Shown here: in pieces, positions 1-9,340 of the stretch | How the letters are laid out: every line of letters begins with the position of its first letter | Position numbering within the stretch: position 1 is the first letter of the stretch | NCBI GenBank assembly: GCA_003220615.1 | Contig: QHTB01000139.1 | Location: 122,777-186,776 of the forward strand | From: Candidatus Rokuibacteriota bacterium | Lineage (GTDB): Bacteria > Methylomirabilota > Methylomirabilia > Rokubacteriales > CSP1-6 | Length of the DNA stretch: 64,000 nucleotides | Direction: 5' to 3' | The notes under the pieces: generated by a model | The model's database searches: none | Told to the model about the DNA's origin: nothing | The model's input: the letters and a program-made list of their open reading frames with translations, nothing else | Made by a program: the position numbers and the translations under genes

Positions 1-24
1 GCGCCCACGCGTCGTTCCTCTTCG

Positions 25-786
25 TCAGCCGGCGGTGAAGCCGCCGTCGACGGTGAGCTCGGCGCCGGTCATGTACGACGAGTCGTCGCTGGCCAGGAAC
101 AGCGCCACGCTGGCGATCTCGCGCGGCGTCGCGATGCGGCCGAGCGGAATGCCCGTCTCGAACTCTTTGCGGAGCGCATCCGTGAGGTACGGCGCCTGGA
201 GCGGCGTGTCGACGATGCCCGGGTGGATGATGTTGCAGCGCACACGGTCGCGAGCGAACTGGATGGCCAGCGACTTCGTCAGCGAGATCAGCCCGCCCTT
301 GGCCGCCGTGTAGGCGTCCTGGGCGCGGGTGAAACCGACGAGCGCCGACACCGAACCCATGACGATGACCGAGCCGCCGCCCGCGCGCCGCAGGTGCGGG
401 ATTCCATGCTTGGTCACCCAGAACACGGACTTGAGATTGATCGCCATGACGCGATCCCACCACCGCTCGTCGGTCTCGAGGACCGAGCGGTCCCGGTCCT
501 TCCAGAGCACGCCGGCGTTGTTGTAGAGCACGTGCAGGCCGCCGAACCGGCGCACGCCTTCCTCGATCATGCGGGCCACATCGGCCTCGACGGCGACGTC
601 GCCGGTGGCGGCGAGGGCCTGGCCACCGTTCGCCCCCGCCAGCCTCACCGTCTCCTTGGCCGCCGCCCCGTCGACGTCGGCGACGATGACGCGCGCTCCT
701 TCGCTGGCGAAGAGCAGGCTGGCCTCGCGCCCGATGCCGTTGCCGGCCCCCGTGATCAACGCGACCTTGTCCGTGAGACGGTTCAT
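25..786 (-). CDS. SDR-family NAD(P)-dependent oxidoreductase
   Basis: A 253-residue classical short-chain dehydrogenase/reductase. It has the N-terminal Rossmann motif TGAGNGIG, the NNAG motif, the catalytic YTAAKGG tetrad (Tyr and Lys) and a C-terminal VDGGF end. The ORF track extends it to 372 aa, but homology begins at MNRLTDKV. That ATG overlaps the stop of the upstream glutamine-synthetase-like gene by 4 bp (ATGA), so the two are probably translated together. The substrate cannot be read from sequence. Pairing with a GS-like enzyme suggests a role in degradation of an amine, amino acid or derived alcohol, which is inference. Confidence 0.9.
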   Translation of the reverse strand: MNRLTDKVALITGAGNGIGREASLLFASEGARVIVADVDGAAAKETVRLAGANGGQALAATGDVAVEADVARMIEEGVRRFGGLHVLYNNAGVLWKDRDRSVLETDERWWDRVMAINLKSVFWVTKHGIPHLRRAGGGSVIVMGSVSALVGFTRAQDAYTAAKGGLISLTKSLAIQFARDRVRCNIIHPGIVDTPLQAPYLTDALRKEFETGIPLGRIATPREIASVALFLASDDSSYMTGAELTVDGGFTAG

Positions 787-2156
787 ATCCGCTCGAAGTT
801 GCGCATGAGCTCCCAATCGGTGACGGCCTGATCGAAGGCCTGTTGTTCCAGTTGTGCCGTGTGGAGGTAGTGATCGACCACGCGGTCTCCGAACGCCGCG
901 CGCGCCACCTTCGAACGCTCGAGCTCGGCGATGGCCTCGCGCAGCGTCTTGGGGACCTGGGGCAGCGTGCCGTCCTCGTAGGCGTTGCCCTCGTAGAGCT
1001 TCGGCGGCTTGAGGCGGCTCTGGATGCCGTGCAAGCCGGCCGCGATGGTGGCCGCGAAGGCGAGATACGGATTCGCGTCGGCGCCGGGCACGCGGTTCTC
1101 CACGCGGAAGGCGCTCCCCTCTCCGCAGAGGCGGAATCCGCACGTGCGATTATCCCAGCCGGCGACGATCCGGGTGGGCGCGAACGAGCCCGCCTGGTAT
1201 CGCTTGTAGGAGTTGACGGTCGGCGCGTAGAAGACGGCCAGCTCGCGGGCCATCGTGAGCTGACCGGCCAGCCACTGACCGAAGAGCGTCGGCAGCGTCT
1301 TGGGCGCGCCGTGATCGCCGCCGGCGAAGAGCGCCTTCTTCCCACCGCGATCCCACAGCGACGAGTGCAGGTGGAACGACGACCCGGCCGCGCCCATGTC
1401 GTACTTGGCCATGAACGTCAGCGAGCAGCCCTGCTGGTGGGCGATCTCCTTCGCCCCGTGCTTGTAGAGCGTGGTGCGATCGGCCATCTCGAGCGCCTCG
1501 GCGTACTCGAGGTTGATCTCCTCCTGGCCCTTGCCCCACTCGCCCTTCGACGTCTCCACGGGAACGTCGGCCGCCTCCATCCCGTTCCGGATGGCGCGCA
1601 CCAGCGGCTCCTCTCGGCTCGTCTGGAGGATGTGGTAGTCCTCGAGGTAGCCGGCGACCGGCGTCAGGCCCTGGTAGCGACGCGCGCGCGCCGCCTCGAA
1701 CGATTCACGGAAGCAGTAGAGCTCGAGCTCGGCCGCCGTCTTCACCGTGTAGCCCGCCTGCGCCGCCCGCGCGATCTGGCGCTTGAGGACCGTGCGCGGC
1801 GCCTCCTCGATGAGTTCGCCGTCCTCGCTCTGCACGTCACAGAACACGAGCGCGGTGCCGGGCAGCCACGGAATGCGCCGCAGCGTCGGCAGATCGGGGA
1901 CCAGCTTCATGTCGCCGTATCCGCGCTCCCACGACGTGAGCTTGAAGCCGGGCAGCGGCTCCATCTCCATGTCCACGGTGAACAGATAGATGCACGCGTT
2001 GACGCCGTCGCGCGCGACGTGCTCGAGGAAGTGGCGGGCGACCACACGCTTGCCGAGGAGACGGCCATACCCGTCGGGGATCACCGTGAGCACGGTGTCG
2101 ATCTCGCCCCCGCGGACCAGCGCCTCGAGGCTGCGGAGATCGAGACGCCCGGGCAT
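783..2156 (-). CDS. Glutamine synthetase family protein (gamma-glutamyl ligase type)
   Basis: A 457-residue protein of the GS type I fold. Visible family motifs are the N-terminal PDGYGR-containing beta-grasp region, the E-x-E-x-Y metal site (AAELELYCF), the GSSFHLHSSLW haem-free His-loop equivalent, PTVNSYKRY, and RVENRVPGADANPYLA near the C-terminus. It is shorter and more divergent than housekeeping GlnA and more like PuuA/GlnT-type gamma-glutamyl ligases, so ligation of glutamate to an amine is likely, but the acceptor is unknown. The start MPGRLDLR is preferred over the ORF-track start, because homology begins there and the upstream part lies inside the divergent transporter gene. Confidence 0.85.
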   Translation of the reverse strand: MPGRLDLRSLEALVRGGEIDTVLTVIPDGYGRLLGKRVVARHFLEHVARDGVNACIYLFTVDMEMEPLPGFKLTSWERGYGDMKLVPDLPTLRRIPWLPGTALVFCDVQSEDGELIEEAPRTVLKRQIARAAQAGYTVKTAAELELYCFRESFEAARARRYQGLTPVAGYLEDYHILQTSREEPLVRAIRNGMEAADVPVETSKGEWGKGQEEINLEYAEALEMADRTTLYKHGAKEIAHQQGCSLTFMAKYDMGAAGSSFHLHSSLWDRGGKKALFAGGDHGAPKTLPTLFGQWLAGQLTMARELAVFYAPTVNSYKRYQAGSFAPTRIVAGWDNRTCGFRLCGEGSAFRVENRVPGADANPYLAFAATIAAGLHGIQSRLKPPKLYEGNAYEDGTLPQVPKTLREAIAELERSKVARAAFGDRVVDHYLHTAQLEQQAFDQAVTDWELMRNFERI

Positions 2157-2202
2157 GGCGCGGATAGTAGCGTATCTCTGCGGGGTGTGCCATCCTCCCG
2201 CC

Positions 2203-3465
2203 GTGACGGCGGCGTCTCGACGCACGGTCGTGGCGTGGACGCTGTACGATTTCGCCAACTCCGCCTTCGTCGCCGTCATCCCGGCGACGGTCTACTCGCA
2301 GTACTACGCGCTCGCCGTCGTCGGGAACGAGCACGGCGAGGGAGATTTCTGGTGGGGCCTCGCGGTCACCACCTCGATGGTCATCGTCGCGCTGTCCTCA
2401 CCGCCGCTCGGCGCCATCGCCGACCACGGCGGACTGCGCAAGCGTTTCCTCTTCGCGCTCACCTATCTCTCGGTCGCCGCGACCGCGGTCATGGCCACGG
2501 TGCGGCCGGGTGATGTGGTGTGGGGTTGGTTCCTCGCCGTCGTCGGCACGGTCGGCTTCGAGGGCGCCATCGTCTACTACAACGCGTATCTCTCCGACCT
2601 GGCGCCGCCGGAACGTCAGGGCCGGCTGAGCGGCTACGGCTTCGCCGTCGGCTACCTGGGTTCGGCGGTGGCCCTGGCCGCCGCGCTCCCCCTGGCCCAG
2701 CGTGGCGATTTCTCCGGCACCTTCCTCGTCACCGCGGCGCTCTTCGGCGTCTTCGCCGTGCCGGCGTTCCTCTTCCTTCCACCGGACCGCCCGGCGCGGC
2801 TCGCGCTCCGGCAGACGATCGGCACGGCCTTCGCGGGAACGTGGGCGTCGCTGCGTCGAATCCTCGCGATGCCGGCGCTGCGCCGCTTCCTGCTCGCCTA
2901 TCTGTTCTTCGAGGACGGCATCAACACGGTGGTCTATTTCTCCTCCGTGTTCGCCGGGCACACGCTCGCCTTCACGACGCCCGAGGTCATCCAGCTCTAC
3001 TTCGTCGTCCAGCTCGCCGCGGTGGTCGGCGCCTGGGCGTGGGCGCGCCCGACCGACGTGCGCGGGCCGAAGTTCGTCGTCATGGTGACGCTCGTGCAAT
3101 GGTGCGTGGTCGTGGCCGCGGCGTATCTCGTGCAGACCAAGGCACAGTTCTTCGCGGTCGCCGTCGTGGCCGGCACGGCGCTGGGGGCCGTGCAGGCAGC
3201 GGGGCGGGCGTTCATGGCCGGGCTGATCCCGCCGGGCCGCGAGGCCGAGCTCTTCGGCTTCTATGCGCTGTGCGGGAAGACCGCGGCGATCCTTGGCCCC
3301 CTCGTCTTCGGCCTCGCCTCCCGCCTGACCGGTGGCAACCAGCGCATCGCGATCGTGTCGGTCGGCCTCTTCTTCGTGATCGGCCTCGTCCTCGTCCGCG
3401 GCGTCGACGCCGGCGGCCCGATTCGCGAGCGCACGCACGCGCACAACGAACCCGCGGGACGCTGA
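2203..3465 (+). CDS. UMF1-family MFS transporter
   Basis: A polytopic membrane protein of about 420 residues with roughly 11-12 hydrophobic segments. The opening VAWTLYDFANSAF is the diagnostic N-terminal motif of the UMF1 (Atg22-like) branch of the major facilitator superfamily, whose bacterial substrates are mostly unknown. The C-terminal half includes GRAFMAGLIPPGREAELFGFYA, also typical. The start is uncertain: GTG at 2203 gives MTAASRRTVVAW, while an ATG at 2155 overlaps the start codon of the divergent GS-like gene. The GTG is preferred because it leaves some room for a promoter. The neighbouring 3' end is convergent with the M50 protease. Confidence 0.85.
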   Translation: MTAASRRTVVAWTLYDFANSAFVAVIPATVYSQYYALAVVGNEHGEGDFWWGLAVTTSMVIVALSSPPLGAIADHGGLRKRFLFALTYLSVAATAVMATVRPGDVVWGWFLAVVGTVGFEGAIVYYNAYLSDLAPPERQGRLSGYGFAVGYLGSAVALAAALPLAQRGDFSGTFLVTAALFGVFAVPAFLFLPPDRPARLALRQTIGTAFAGTWASLRRILAMPALRRFLLAYLFFEDGINTVVYFSSVFAGHTLAFTTPEVIQLYFVVQLAAVVGAWAWARPTDVRGPKFVVMVTLVQWCVVVAAAYLVQTKAQFFAVAVVAGTALGAVQAAGRAFMAGLIPPGREAELFGFYALCGKTAAILGPLVFGLASRLTGGNQRIAIVSVGLFFVIGLVLVRGVDAGGPIRERTHAHNEPAGR

Positions 3466-3490
3466 GTGGTTCGGCTGACCTTCTGGCTGC

Positions 3491-4636
3491 TTACGAAAAC
3501 GCGATCGGAACGGGCGGGATCAACAGCACGAGCAGGATCAGGCACACCCAGCCGAGGACGCGCCGGCCGGTCGTGAGCGGTGTGACGTCGTCGAGCGGCG
3601 GCGTGTGATGGAAGCCCACGACGAAGAAGAGCAGGGCGGCCCACACGAACCAGTTCAGCGACTGCGTCGCGATCCCGAGCAGGATGAGCCCGCCGAACGT
3701 CAGGAAGCCGACCAGCCGGTGGTGACGCCCAAACAGCGCATAGGCGATCCGGCCACCGTCGAGCTGGCCGAGCGGAAAGAGGTTCAGCGCCGTGACGAAG
3801 AATCCCGCCCAACCGGCCACGGCCACCGGATGGAGGAAGACGTCCATGCCAGCGGGGATGGCACCGAACTTCAGATGGACGAGCAGCTTGAGGAGCAGCG
3901 GGTCGCCGAACTGCATCACGTCACCCGAGGGAATCTTCCCCAGGACCGACCACTGCAGGCCCACGTAGAGCGCGGGAATGGCGATGGCCAGGCCGGCCAG
4001 CGGCCCGGCCGCGGCGATGTCGAAGAGCGAGTTGCGATCGCGCGCCGGTGATCGCAGGCGAATGATCGCGCCGAGCGTGCCGAAGAGCACGATGGGCGGG
4101 GCCGGAATGAAGTAGGGCAGGCTGACGACCGCCTTGTAGTAGCGCGCGGTGAAGTAGTGACCGAACTCGTGGACGCCGAGGATCGACAGCAGCGTGAAGG
4201 CGAAGGGCGCGCCGGTGAGGAGCGCGGCGATCAGCCCGCTGTTACCCAACGGCGTGAAGGTCGGCGACGCGAACAGGAACGCGCCGGACACCAGCGTCGT
4301 GAAGCAGGTCATCACGAACAGGGCGATGTTGAGCCCGATGCGCGGCCGCACGACGGGCTCGGTCAGCGGGAGCGCCTGCAGGATGACGTCGCCCTCCTCG
4401 GCGCGCAGGAACGGCGTGAACCCGAACGGACGGAAGCGAGCGACCAGCCGGTCCACGGCATCGGCCGGCGCCACCAGGAGGTGGCCGCGATAGGCGATCA
4501 CGCCGCCGAAGACTCGGCGATCCCGCACGGCGAACACGTCGGCCACGGCAGAGTGGAGCAGCTCCTCGGTCACGAGCACGTCGTCGGGCGACGTCCTCAA
4601 CGCTGGTCGCGCTCGCCGGAACGGCCAGAAACGCAT
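3491..4636 (-). CDS. Site-2 protease family (M50) membrane metallopeptidase
   Basis: A 381-residue intramembrane zinc metalloprotease. The catalytic HEFGH motif sits in a transmembrane segment (GVHEFGHYFTARYY), and the third ligand motif LDGGR follows in FPLGQLDGGRIAYALF. About 130 residues of soluble N-terminus precede the membrane core, and five to six membrane segments follow. Such enzymes cleave membrane-anchored regulators. No partner site-1 protease or anti-sigma factor is adjacent. It lies 9 bp downstream of the RNase III-like gene on the same strand, so it is likely the last gene of the fatty-acid/ribosome operon. Confidence 0.9.
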   Translation of the reverse strand: MRFWPFRRARPALRTSPDDVLVTEELLHSAVADVFAVRDRRVFGGVIAYRGHLLVAPADAVDRLVARFRPFGFTPFLRAEEGDVILQALPLTEPVVRPRIGLNIALFVMTCFTTLVSGAFLFASPTFTPLGNSGLIAALLTGAPFAFTLLSILGVHEFGHYFTARYYKAVVSLPYFIPAPPIVLFGTLGAIIRLRSPARDRNSLFDIAAAGPLAGLAIAIPALYVGLQWSVLGKIPSGDVMQFGDPLLLKLLVHLKFGAIPAGMDVFLHPVAVAGWAGFFVTALNLFPLGQLDGGRIAYALFGRHHRLVGFLTFGGLILLGIATQSLNWFVWAALLFFVVGFHHTPPLDDVTPLTTGRRVLGWVCLILLVLLIPPVPIAFS

Positions 4637-4645
4637 ACTCAGAGC

Positions 4646-5089
4646 CTACCACGAGGCCAATCGCGCGACGGCAACGCGCACGGGATCGAGACCGGCCTCC
4701 ACGTAGATCGCGCCCAGCACGGCCTCGAGCGTCGTGGCCAGGATCGACTCGCGCGTCGCGCCGCCGGTCGCCGCCTCGCCCCGTCCCAAGCGCACGAGGC
4801 CGCCAAGATCGAGCGTCACCGCCCACCGGGCGAGCGCAGCGCCCGAGACCAGCTCGGCTCGTCGCGGCGTGAGGACGCCGACGGGCGCCGTCGGATCGTC
4901 CGCGCGCAGGCGCTCGGCCACCACGAGGCTGAGCGCCGCGTCGCCGACGAAGGCCAGCGCTTCGTTCTGGTCGAGCGGCGGGTGCTCGTTGGCGTACGAG
5001 GCGTGCGTCAGCGCGCGGGTGAGGAGCTCGGGATCACGGAACCGGTACGCCAGCCGCTGCTCGAGTTCGGCCCGGCGTGCCCGGTCCAC
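4646..5089 (-). CDS. rnc: RNase III-like protein, catalytic domain only, two metal ligands missing
   Basis: The position after fabF and the sequence identify an RNase III relative: residues 10-35 match the family N-terminus (LAYRFRDPELL, ALTHASYANE). The signature reads NEALAFVGD instead of NERLEFLGD, so the metal-binding Glu corresponding to E. coli E41 is Ala46. ESILATTLEA replaces ESILADTVEA, so D114 is Thr119. E43, D50 and E122 (E38, D45, E117) remain. The protein ends right after the endonuclease domain: there is no dsRNA-binding domain, and the M50 gene starts 9 bp later. The start is uncertain; a GTG 8 bp after the fabF stop gives 147 aa. It may be an inactive or specialised RNase III fold protein. 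Confidence 0.75.
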   Translation of the reverse strand: MDRARRAELEQRLAYRFRDPELLTRALTHASYANEHPPLDQNEALAFVGDAALSLVVAERLRADDPTAPVGVLTPRRAELVSGAALARWAVTLDLGGLVRLGRGEAATGGATRESILATTLEAVLGAIYVEAGLDPVRVAVARLASW

Positions 5090-5097
5090 CTCCCGGG

Positions 5098-6366
5098 CTA
5101 CGCGCGATACTTTTTGAAGGCGAGCGTGGCGTTGGTGCCGCCGAACCCGAACGCGTTCGACAGGGCGAAGTCGACGTCCTGCTTCCGGGCCTGGTTGGGA
5201 ATGTAGTCGAGATCGCACTCGGGATCGGGCTTCTCGTAGTTGATGGTGGGCGGCAGGATGCCGTGATGGAGCGCGAGCGCCGTCGCGATGGCCTCCACGC
5301 CCCCGGCCGCGCCGAGGAGATGCCCCGTCATCGACTTCGTGGACGACACGGCCAGGCGTCCGGCGTGCTCGCCGAACAGCCGCTTGATCGCGATGGTCTC
5401 GAACTTGTCGTTGTACGGCGTCGACGTGCCGTGCGCGTTGATGTAGCCGATGGCCGTCGGCTCGAGCCCGGCGTCGCGCATGGCGCCCGCCATAGCGCGC
5501 AAGGCGCCGTCGCCGTCGGGATCGGGCGCCGTCATGTGGTGGGCGTCGGCCGACGCCCCATACCCGACGATCTCGGCGTAGATACGAGCATCGCGACGCC
5601 GGGCGTGCTCGAGCGCCTCGAGGACGACGATGCCGGCGCCCTCGCTGGGCACGAAGCCGTCGCGGTCGGCCTCGAACGGCCGTGACGCGCGCGGGGGATC
5701 GTCGTTGCGGTTGGTCATCGCCTTCATCGCGCAGAAGCCGGCCATGGTCAGCGGCACGATGATGGCCTCCGCGCCGCCGGCGATCATCAGATCGGCGTCG
5801 CCCCGCTCGATGACCTTGAACGCGTCGCCGATGGCGTGATTGCCCGTCGCGCACGCCGTCACCACCGAGGTGTTCGGGCCCTTGGCGCCGAAGCGCATGG
5901 AGATGAGGCCCGACGCCATGTTGACGATCAGCATCGGGATCAGGAACGGAGACACGCGCTCGGGCCCCTTTTCTTGAAGGATGTGCTCGCCATCCAGCAG
6001 CGTCGTGATGCCGCCGATCCCCGAGCCGACGATCACGCCGAAGCGGGCGCCGTCGATCTTGGCCAGATCGAATCCGGCGTCCTGCACGGCCATCACCGAC
6101 GAGGCCACCGCGTACTGGAGGTAGGGGTCGAGGCGCCGCGCTTCCTTCTTGTCGACGAAATTCAGGGGATCGAAGTTGCGGATCTCGCCCGCGATCCGGG
6201 TGGGATACCGGTAGGCCCCGTGAGCGTCCTTGGCGTGGGCGTCGAACTTGGTGATGGGCCCGATGCCCGAGCGTCCCTGGACGAGCCCCGCCCAGAACTC
6301 CTCCGCGGTGTTGCCGAGCGGCGTGAGCGCCCCGAGCCCGGTGACGACGACGCGACGGCGCTCCAC
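5098..6366 (-). CDS. fabF: Beta-ketoacyl-ACP synthase II (FabF)
   Basis: A 422-residue condensing enzyme of type II fatty acid synthesis: it elongates acyl chains with malonyl-ACP in the cytoplasm. The nucleophilic Cys is in VVTACATG, the two catalytic His residues are in INAHGTST and [10 protein letters not shown], and the Lys is in STKSMTGH. The length is normal and the start [18 protein letters not shown] is canonical. It starts 2 bp after the acpP stop, and the standard acpP-fabF pairing is preserved. It ends 8 bp before the RNase III-like gene. Confidence 0.97.
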   Translation of the reverse strand: MERRRVVVTGLGALTPLGNTAEEFWAGLVQGRSGIGPITKFDAHAKDAHGAYRYPTRIAGEIRNFDPLNFVDKKEARRLDPYLQYAVASSVMAVQDAGFDLAKIDGARFGVIVGSGIGGITTLLDGEHILQEKGPERVSPFLIPMLIVNMASGLISMRFGAKGPNTSVVTACATGNHAIGDAFKVIERGDADLMIAGGAEAIIVPLTMAGFCAMKAMTNRNDDPPRASRPFEADRDGFVPSEGAGIVVLEALEHARRRDARIYAEIVGYGASADAHHMTAPDPDGDGALRAMAGAMRDAGLEPTAIGYINAHGTSTPYNDKFETIAIKRLFGEHAGRLAVSSTKSMTGHLLGAAGGVEAIATALALHHGILPPTINYEKPDPECDLDYIPNQARKQDVDFALSNAFGFGGTNATLAFKKYRA

Positions 6367-6368
6367 GA

Positions 6369-6605
6369 TCAGGAGTTGTCCTTGATGTACTGGATGGCGT
6401 CGCCCACGGTGACGATCTTCTCGGCGTCCTCGTCCGGGATCTGGATGTCGAAGTGCTCCTCGAGCGCCATGACGAGCTCTACCGTGTCGAGCGAGTCGGC
6501 GCCGAGATCCTCGATGAACTTGGCGTTCACCGTCACGTCGTCCTCTTCCACGCCGAGCTGCTCGACGATGATCTCCTTCACCTTGTCTTCCACTGGCTTC
6601 GCCAT
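6369..6605 (-). CDS. acpP: Acyl carrier protein
   Basis: A 78-residue acidic four-helix protein carrying acyl chains on a 4'-phosphopantetheine arm. The attachment serine is in [11 protein letters not shown], the canonical DSL motif. The protein is strongly acidic, as expected. It sits between fabG and fabF, the usual arrangement. A ribosome-binding site (GGGAGGAA) lies just upstream of the ATG. The 47 bp to fabG is the longest gap in this part of the operon, which may help set a higher ACP expression level (inference). Confidence 0.98.
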   Translation of the reverse strand: MAKPVEDKVKEIIVEQLGVEEDDVTVNAKFIEDLGADSLDTVELVMALEEHFDIQIPDEDAEKIVTVGDAIQYIKDNS

Positions 6606-6652
6606 CAGCGCGTTCCTCCCGGCAGGAATACCGTCCTTGGTCCGTCCCGTCG

Positions 6653-7402
6653 CTATATGTACAGGCCGCCGTTGACGTGCAGGACCTGGCCCGTGATGTA
6701 GGCGGCGCCGTCTCCGGCCAGGAATCGTACCACCTCGGCCACCTCCCGTGCGGTGCCGATGCGGCCCAAGGGCACCTGGGCCAGCAGCGCTTCGCGCGCG
6801 GCCTCCGGGATCGCCGCGCTCATGTCGGTCTCGATGAGCCCGGGCGCCACCGCGTTCACCAGAATCGACCAGTGGGCGAGCTCGCGCGCCGTCGACTTGG
6901 TCAACCCGATGAGTCCGGCCTTGGCCGCCGAGTAGTTGGCCTGGCCCGGGTTGCCCATGGCGCCCGCCACCGACGCGATGTTGATGATGCGGCCGGCCTT
7001 CTGGCGCATCATCACCTTGGCGGCGGCGCGCGTCATGAGAAATGCGCCCCGCAGGTTGGTCTCCATCACGCGGTCCCAGTCGTCGTCCTTCATCCGCACG
7101 AGAAGACCGTCGCGCGTGATGCCGGCGTTGTTCACGAGGACGTCGAGGCGTCCGAAGCGTTGCTTCGCCGTGTCGACGAGTCGGTCGCAGTCCTCGCGGC
7201 TCGCCGCATCGGCGACGACGGCGGCGATCGGGACGCCCGTCGCTTCGAGGTCCTTGGCGGTGCGCTCGAGGCGGTCGGCGTCGCGGCCGGAAACGACCAC
7301 GGCCGCGCCGGCCTCGGCCAGCAACCGGGCGATGGCGGCGCCGATGCCTCGACTGCCACCGGTGACGACGGCCACGCGGCCGGCCAGCGGCGCGTCACTC
7401 AC
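6653..7402 (-). CDS. fabG: 3-oxoacyl-ACP reductase (FabG)
   Basis: A 249-residue SDR that reduces beta-ketoacyl-ACP with NADPH. Motifs are TGGSRGIG (cofactor), NNAG in [14 protein letters not shown], the catalytic YSAAKAG, and the typical C-terminus [13 protein letters not shown]. The ITRD-LL loop is characteristic of true FabG. The start is GTG at 7402, giving [16 protein letters not shown]; this overlaps the fabD stop by 4 bp (GTGA). The longer ORF-track start is a read-through into fabD. Confidence 0.96.
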   Translation of the reverse strand: MSDAPLAGRVAVVTGGSRGIGAAIARLLAEAGAAVVVSGRDADRLERTAKDLEATGVPIAAVVADAASREDCDRLVDTAKQRFGRLDVLVNNAGITRDGLLVRMKDDDWDRVMETNLRGAFLMTRAAAKVMMRQKAGRIINIASVAGAMGNPGQANYSAAKAGLIGLTKSTARELAHWSILVNAVAPGLIETDMSAAIPEAAREALLAQVPLGRIGTAREVAEVVRFLAGDGAAYITGQVLHVNGGLYI

Positions 7403-8334
7403 GCCGTCGTTCCCGCCGCGCTCAACGCCTTGTCGAGCCCGGTCGGATCCTCGATGGCGACGCCGCGGGCCCCCTCGACGATCCGCTTGACGAGCGCGCT
7501 CAGCACGCGACCGGGACCGACCTCGACGAACGTCGTGGCGCCGGCCGCGGCCAGGCGCTGGACGCACGCCGTCCAGCGGACGGGGCTGGCCACCTGGCGC
7601 AGGAGCGCATCCTTCACCTCGGCGCCCGTCCGACTGATGCCACCGTCCACGTTCCGCACGACGGGAATCTTCGGCTCGAGAATGGTGACGTCGGCGAGCA
7701 TCGTGGCCAGTCGCTCGGCCGCTGGACGCATGAGCGCGCAGTGGAAGGGTGCGCTCACCGGCAGCATCACGCTCTTCTTGCCGCCGCGGTCGGCGGCGAG
7801 CGCGACCGCGCGCTCGACGGCGGCACGGTGGCCGGCGATCACGATCTGCTGAGGCGAGTTCACGTTGGCGACTTCCACCACCTCGCCCCGGGCCGTCTCC
7901 GCGCAGAGCACCTCCACCTGCGCCAGCTCGAGGCCCATGATGGCGGCCATGGCGCCGGTGCCCACCGGCACGGCGTCCTGCATGAACTCGCCGCGGGAAC
8001 GCACGATCCTGACGGCGTCGGGGAAGGCGAGCGCGCCGGCCACGACCAGCGCCGAGTACTCGCCGAGGCTGTGACCACTGGCCAGGGCCGGCGCCAGGCC
8101 ACGCTCGGCCGCAACCGCCGCAGCCGCCACGCTCACCGTCAGCACGGCCGGCTGAGTATTGGCGGTCAGCGCCAGCTCGGCCTCGGGCCCGTCGAAGGCC
8201 AGACGGGCCAGGTCGAACCCGAGCGCGTCGTTGGCCTCGTCGAAGATCGCGCGAGCCGCCGGTGACGCGTCGTAAAAGCCGCGGCCCATGCCGACAGCCT
8301 GCGACCCCTGTCCGGGAAAGAGGAAGGCGATCAT
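7399..8334 (-). CDS. fabD: Malonyl-CoA:ACP transacylase (FabD)
   Basis: A 311-residue acyltransferase loading malonyl groups onto ACP. The N-terminus MIAFLFPGQGSQ is canonical; the nucleophile elbow is GHSLGEYSALV (Ser), with the conserved Arg in RGEFMQ and the second catalytic His in APFHCALM. The ORF-track start 21 residues upstream is not supported. The gap from the fabH stop is 25 bp and the downstream fabG overlaps by 4 bp. Confidence 0.96.
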   Translation of the reverse strand: MIAFLFPGQGSQAVGMGRGFYDASPAARAIFDEANDALGFDLARLAFDGPEAELALTANTQPAVLTVSVAAAAVAAERGLAPALASGHSLGEYSALVVAGALAFPDAVRIVRSRGEFMQDAVPVGTGAMAAIMGLELAQVEVLCAETARGEVVEVANVNSPQQIVIAGHRAAVERAVALAADRGGKKSVMLPVSAPFHCALMRPAAERLATMLADVTILEPKIPVVRNVDGGISRTGAEVKDALLRQVASPVRWTACVQRLAAAGATTFVEVGPGRVLSALVKRIVEGARGVAIEDPTGLDKALSAAGTTA

Positions 8335-8359
8335 ACCCGTGCGAGTCGGGCGGCCCGCG

Positions 8360-9340
8360 TCACCAGCGCACGAGAGCGGCGCCCCAGGCAAAGCCACCGC
8401 CGAACGCCGCGATCAACATCAGGTCGCCCCGCTTGACGCGGCCGGTGGCGACGGCTTCCTCGAGCGCTACGTACACCGACGCGGCCCCCGTGTTCCCGTA
8501 GCGGTCCACATTGACGAAGACCTTCTCCATCGGCAGGCCGACGCGCTTGGCTGCCGCCTCGATGATGCGAAGGTTCGCCTGGTGGGGAATGAAGATGTCG
8601 ACATCCTGCGCCTTCACGCCGTGCCGGTCGAGGAGAGCCGAAGTGGACTCGACGAACATGCGCACGGCGACCTTGAAAACCTCGCTGCCCTTCATCTTCG
8701 CGTAGTGCTGGCGCTGGGCCACGGTCTCCGCCGTCGCGGGCATGCGCGAGCCGCCCGCCGGCATGTAGAGCAAGTCCCAGTACTGGCCGTCGGAGTAGAG
8801 ATCGCCGTCGAGGAATCCCGACCCGTCCTCGGTCGCCTCCAGCACGGCCGCGCCGGCCGCGTCGGCCAGCAGCACGCAGGTGCCGCGATCGGTGAAGTCG
8901 GTGATGCGCGACAGCGTCTCGGCGCCGATGCAGAGCACCCGCCGGTACTTCCCCGCCTCGATGAAGCGCGCGCCGATGATCAGGCTGTAGATGGACGCGG
9001 CGCACGCGGCCAGCACGTCGACCGAGCCCACCCGCCGGCAGCCGAGCCGGTGCTGGACGATGTTGCCGGTGCTGGGGAAGAACATGTCCGGGGTGGTGGT
9101 CCCCACGACGATGAAGTCGATGTCCTCGGGCACGAGGTTGGCGCGCTCGAGCGCCTGGTGGGCGGCCCGGACGGCGAGATCGGACGTGGCCTCGCTCTCG
9201 TCGACGATCCGCCGCTCGCGGATGCCGCTGCGCTGAACGATCCACTCGTCGCTGGTCTCGACCATCCTCTCGAGATCGGCGTTGCTCAGCACGCGCTTCG
9301 GAGCGTACGCGCCCATCCCGATGATCCTGGCCCGGGTCAT
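8360..9340 (-). CDS. fabH: Beta-ketoacyl-ACP synthase III (FabH)
   Basis: A 326-residue initiator condensing enzyme joining acetyl-CoA (or a branched acyl-CoA) with malonyl-ACP. The Cys nucleophile is in VDVLAACAASIY, the His in FIPHQANLRI and the Asn in DRYGNTGAAS, forming the Cys-His-Asn triad that separates FabH from FabF. The length is normal. Its ATG overlaps the plsX stop by 4 bp. Confidence 0.96.
   Translation of the reverse strand: MTRARIIGMGAYAPKRVLSNADLERMVETSDEWIVQRSGIRERRIVDESEATSDLAVRAAHQALERANLVPEDIDFIVVGTTTPDMFFPSTGNIVQHRLGCRRVGSVDVLAACAASIYSLIIGARFIEAGKYRRVLCIGAETLSRITDFTDRGTCVLLADAAGAAVLEATEDGSGFLDGDLYSDGQYWDLLYMPAGGSRMPATAETVAQRQHYAKMKGSEVFKVAVRMFVESTSALLDRHGVKAQDVDIFIPHQANLRIIEAAAKRVGLPMEKVFVNVDRYGNTGAASVYVALEEAVATGRVKRGDLMLIAAFGGGFAWGAALVRW

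Noticed and set aside
843-2513. 556-aa plus-strand ORF opposite the GS-like gene
   Set aside because: Read-through antisense ORF with Arg/His/Glu-rich composition, running into the MFS gene in the wrong frame.
4637-4645. Possible missing dsRBD of the RNase III-like gene lost by frameshift into the next ORF
   Set aside because: Only 9 bp separate the stop from the M50 start, and the M50 protein has its own normal N-terminus with no dsRBD-like sequence.
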